Shown one piece after another: positions 63,855 through 64,000 of a DNA stretch of 64,000 bases. The DNA lies in contig JAIQFB010000020.1 in NCBI GenBank assembly GCA_020073485.1, positions 1 through 64,000 on the forward strand, read 5' to 3'. The DNA is from Terriglobia bacterium. Its GTDB lineage: Bacteria; Acidobacteriota; Terriglobia; Acidiferrales; UBA7541. The stretch's first letter is position 1, and every line of letters starts with the position of its first letter. The translations under genes were made by a program, and so were the position numbers. A model generated the notes under the pieces. That model had not been told where the DNA came from and made no database searches. It worked only from the letters and a program-made list of their open reading frames with translations.

Positions 63855-64000
63855 AATTTGCCTGGCTGGTTGCGCGGCGGTACTTGCGGTCGCCGTATAA
63901 GCCTGCCGTGCTGCGCCTGGTCACGGCGTTTTCCGTGGTGGGAATTGCCGCCGGCGTCGCCACGCTGGTGATCGCGCTTTCGATGAACACCGGCTTTCGC
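63851..64000 (+). CDS. LolC/LolE-type ABC transporter permease, N-terminal part
   Basis: Only the first 50 residues are present; the gene continues past the window. The start [18 protein letters not shown] at 63851 overlaps the lysS stop codon. The sequence then enters TM1 ('[20 protein letters not shown]'), the standard opening of lipoprotein-releasing permeases that extract lipoproteins from the inner membrane for LolA. LysS next to a LolC/E gene is a recurrent order in several phyla. FtsX-like or other MacB-type permeases are less likely. Confidence 0.85.
   Translation, partial: MKFAWLVARRYLRSPYKPAVLRLVTAFSVVGIAAGVATLVIALSMNTGFR

Overview
This 64 kb window reads as chromosome from a member of the Acidobacteriota (Terriglobia/Acidobacteriia type). 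It has moderately high GC and dense coding. Typical genes of that group are present: an Oar-like TonB-dependent receptor with an N-terminal carboxypeptidase-regulatory domain, a winged-helix/TolB-propeller fusion, ECF sigma/zf-HC2/DUF4097 loci, TonB C-terminal domain proteins and YceI. The phylum is inferred from family content and architecture, because no rRNA gene is present. There is no prophage, insertion sequence, CRISPR array or obvious genomic island.

Layout. 1-961: the start of tuf (minus) behind four tRNA genes, Thr(TGT)-Tyr(GTA)-Thr(GGT)-Gly(TCC). 1.2-13.9 kb: YceI with a membrane partner resembling cytochrome b561, a winged-helix/TolB protein, an M23 peptidase, thiL, a TPR protein and a 1150-residue TonB-dependent receptor ending in a textbook terminator. 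14-17.7 kb: a class A penicillin-binding protein, a MauE/DoxX-like membrane protein and a DsbA-like thioredoxin (minus). 18-23.5 kb: dnaK, a small unknown, dnaJ, an hspR-like regulator and a DnaC-like ATPase. 24-31 kb: rpsA, an HU/IHF gene, a HIT protein, an acyl-CoA dehydrogenase, a UvrC-like protein without working nuclease motifs and an aldo/keto reductase. 31-36.7 kb: two exported proteins, an alpha/beta hydrolase, a bactofilin followed by two PilZ-type proteins, a small unknown and a HAD hydrolase. 36.8-48.7 kb: a TonB-family protein, AsmA-like protein, rsmD, recG, a giant internally duplicated CPBP-type protein and an amino-acid permease. 48.9-62.1 kb: two separate sigma/anti-sigma/DUF4097 modules flanking an NHL-repeat protein and an RND pump; the second module runs into aroK. 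62.2-64 kb: lysS, apparently starting at CTG, and the start of a LolC/E-type permease.

How the genes work together. Envelope functions dominate: peptidoglycan synthesis and hydrolysis, periplasmic thiol chemistry, outer-membrane uptake, AsmA, TonB, CPBP, Lol, and two ECF circuits whose third gene is a predicted exported DUF4097 protein. The dnaK/dnaJ/hspR and rpsA/HU blocks are core proteostasis and translation genes. The most striking non-coding feature is at least six families of short palindromic or tandem repeats filling the intergenic spaces. Several run into CDS ends and supply stop codons and C-terminal residues. The best candidates for something undescribed are the paired sigma/anti-sigma/DUF4097 modules (one fused to a TonB domain, one coupled to aroK), the duplicated CPBP protein and the repeat-derived C-termini.
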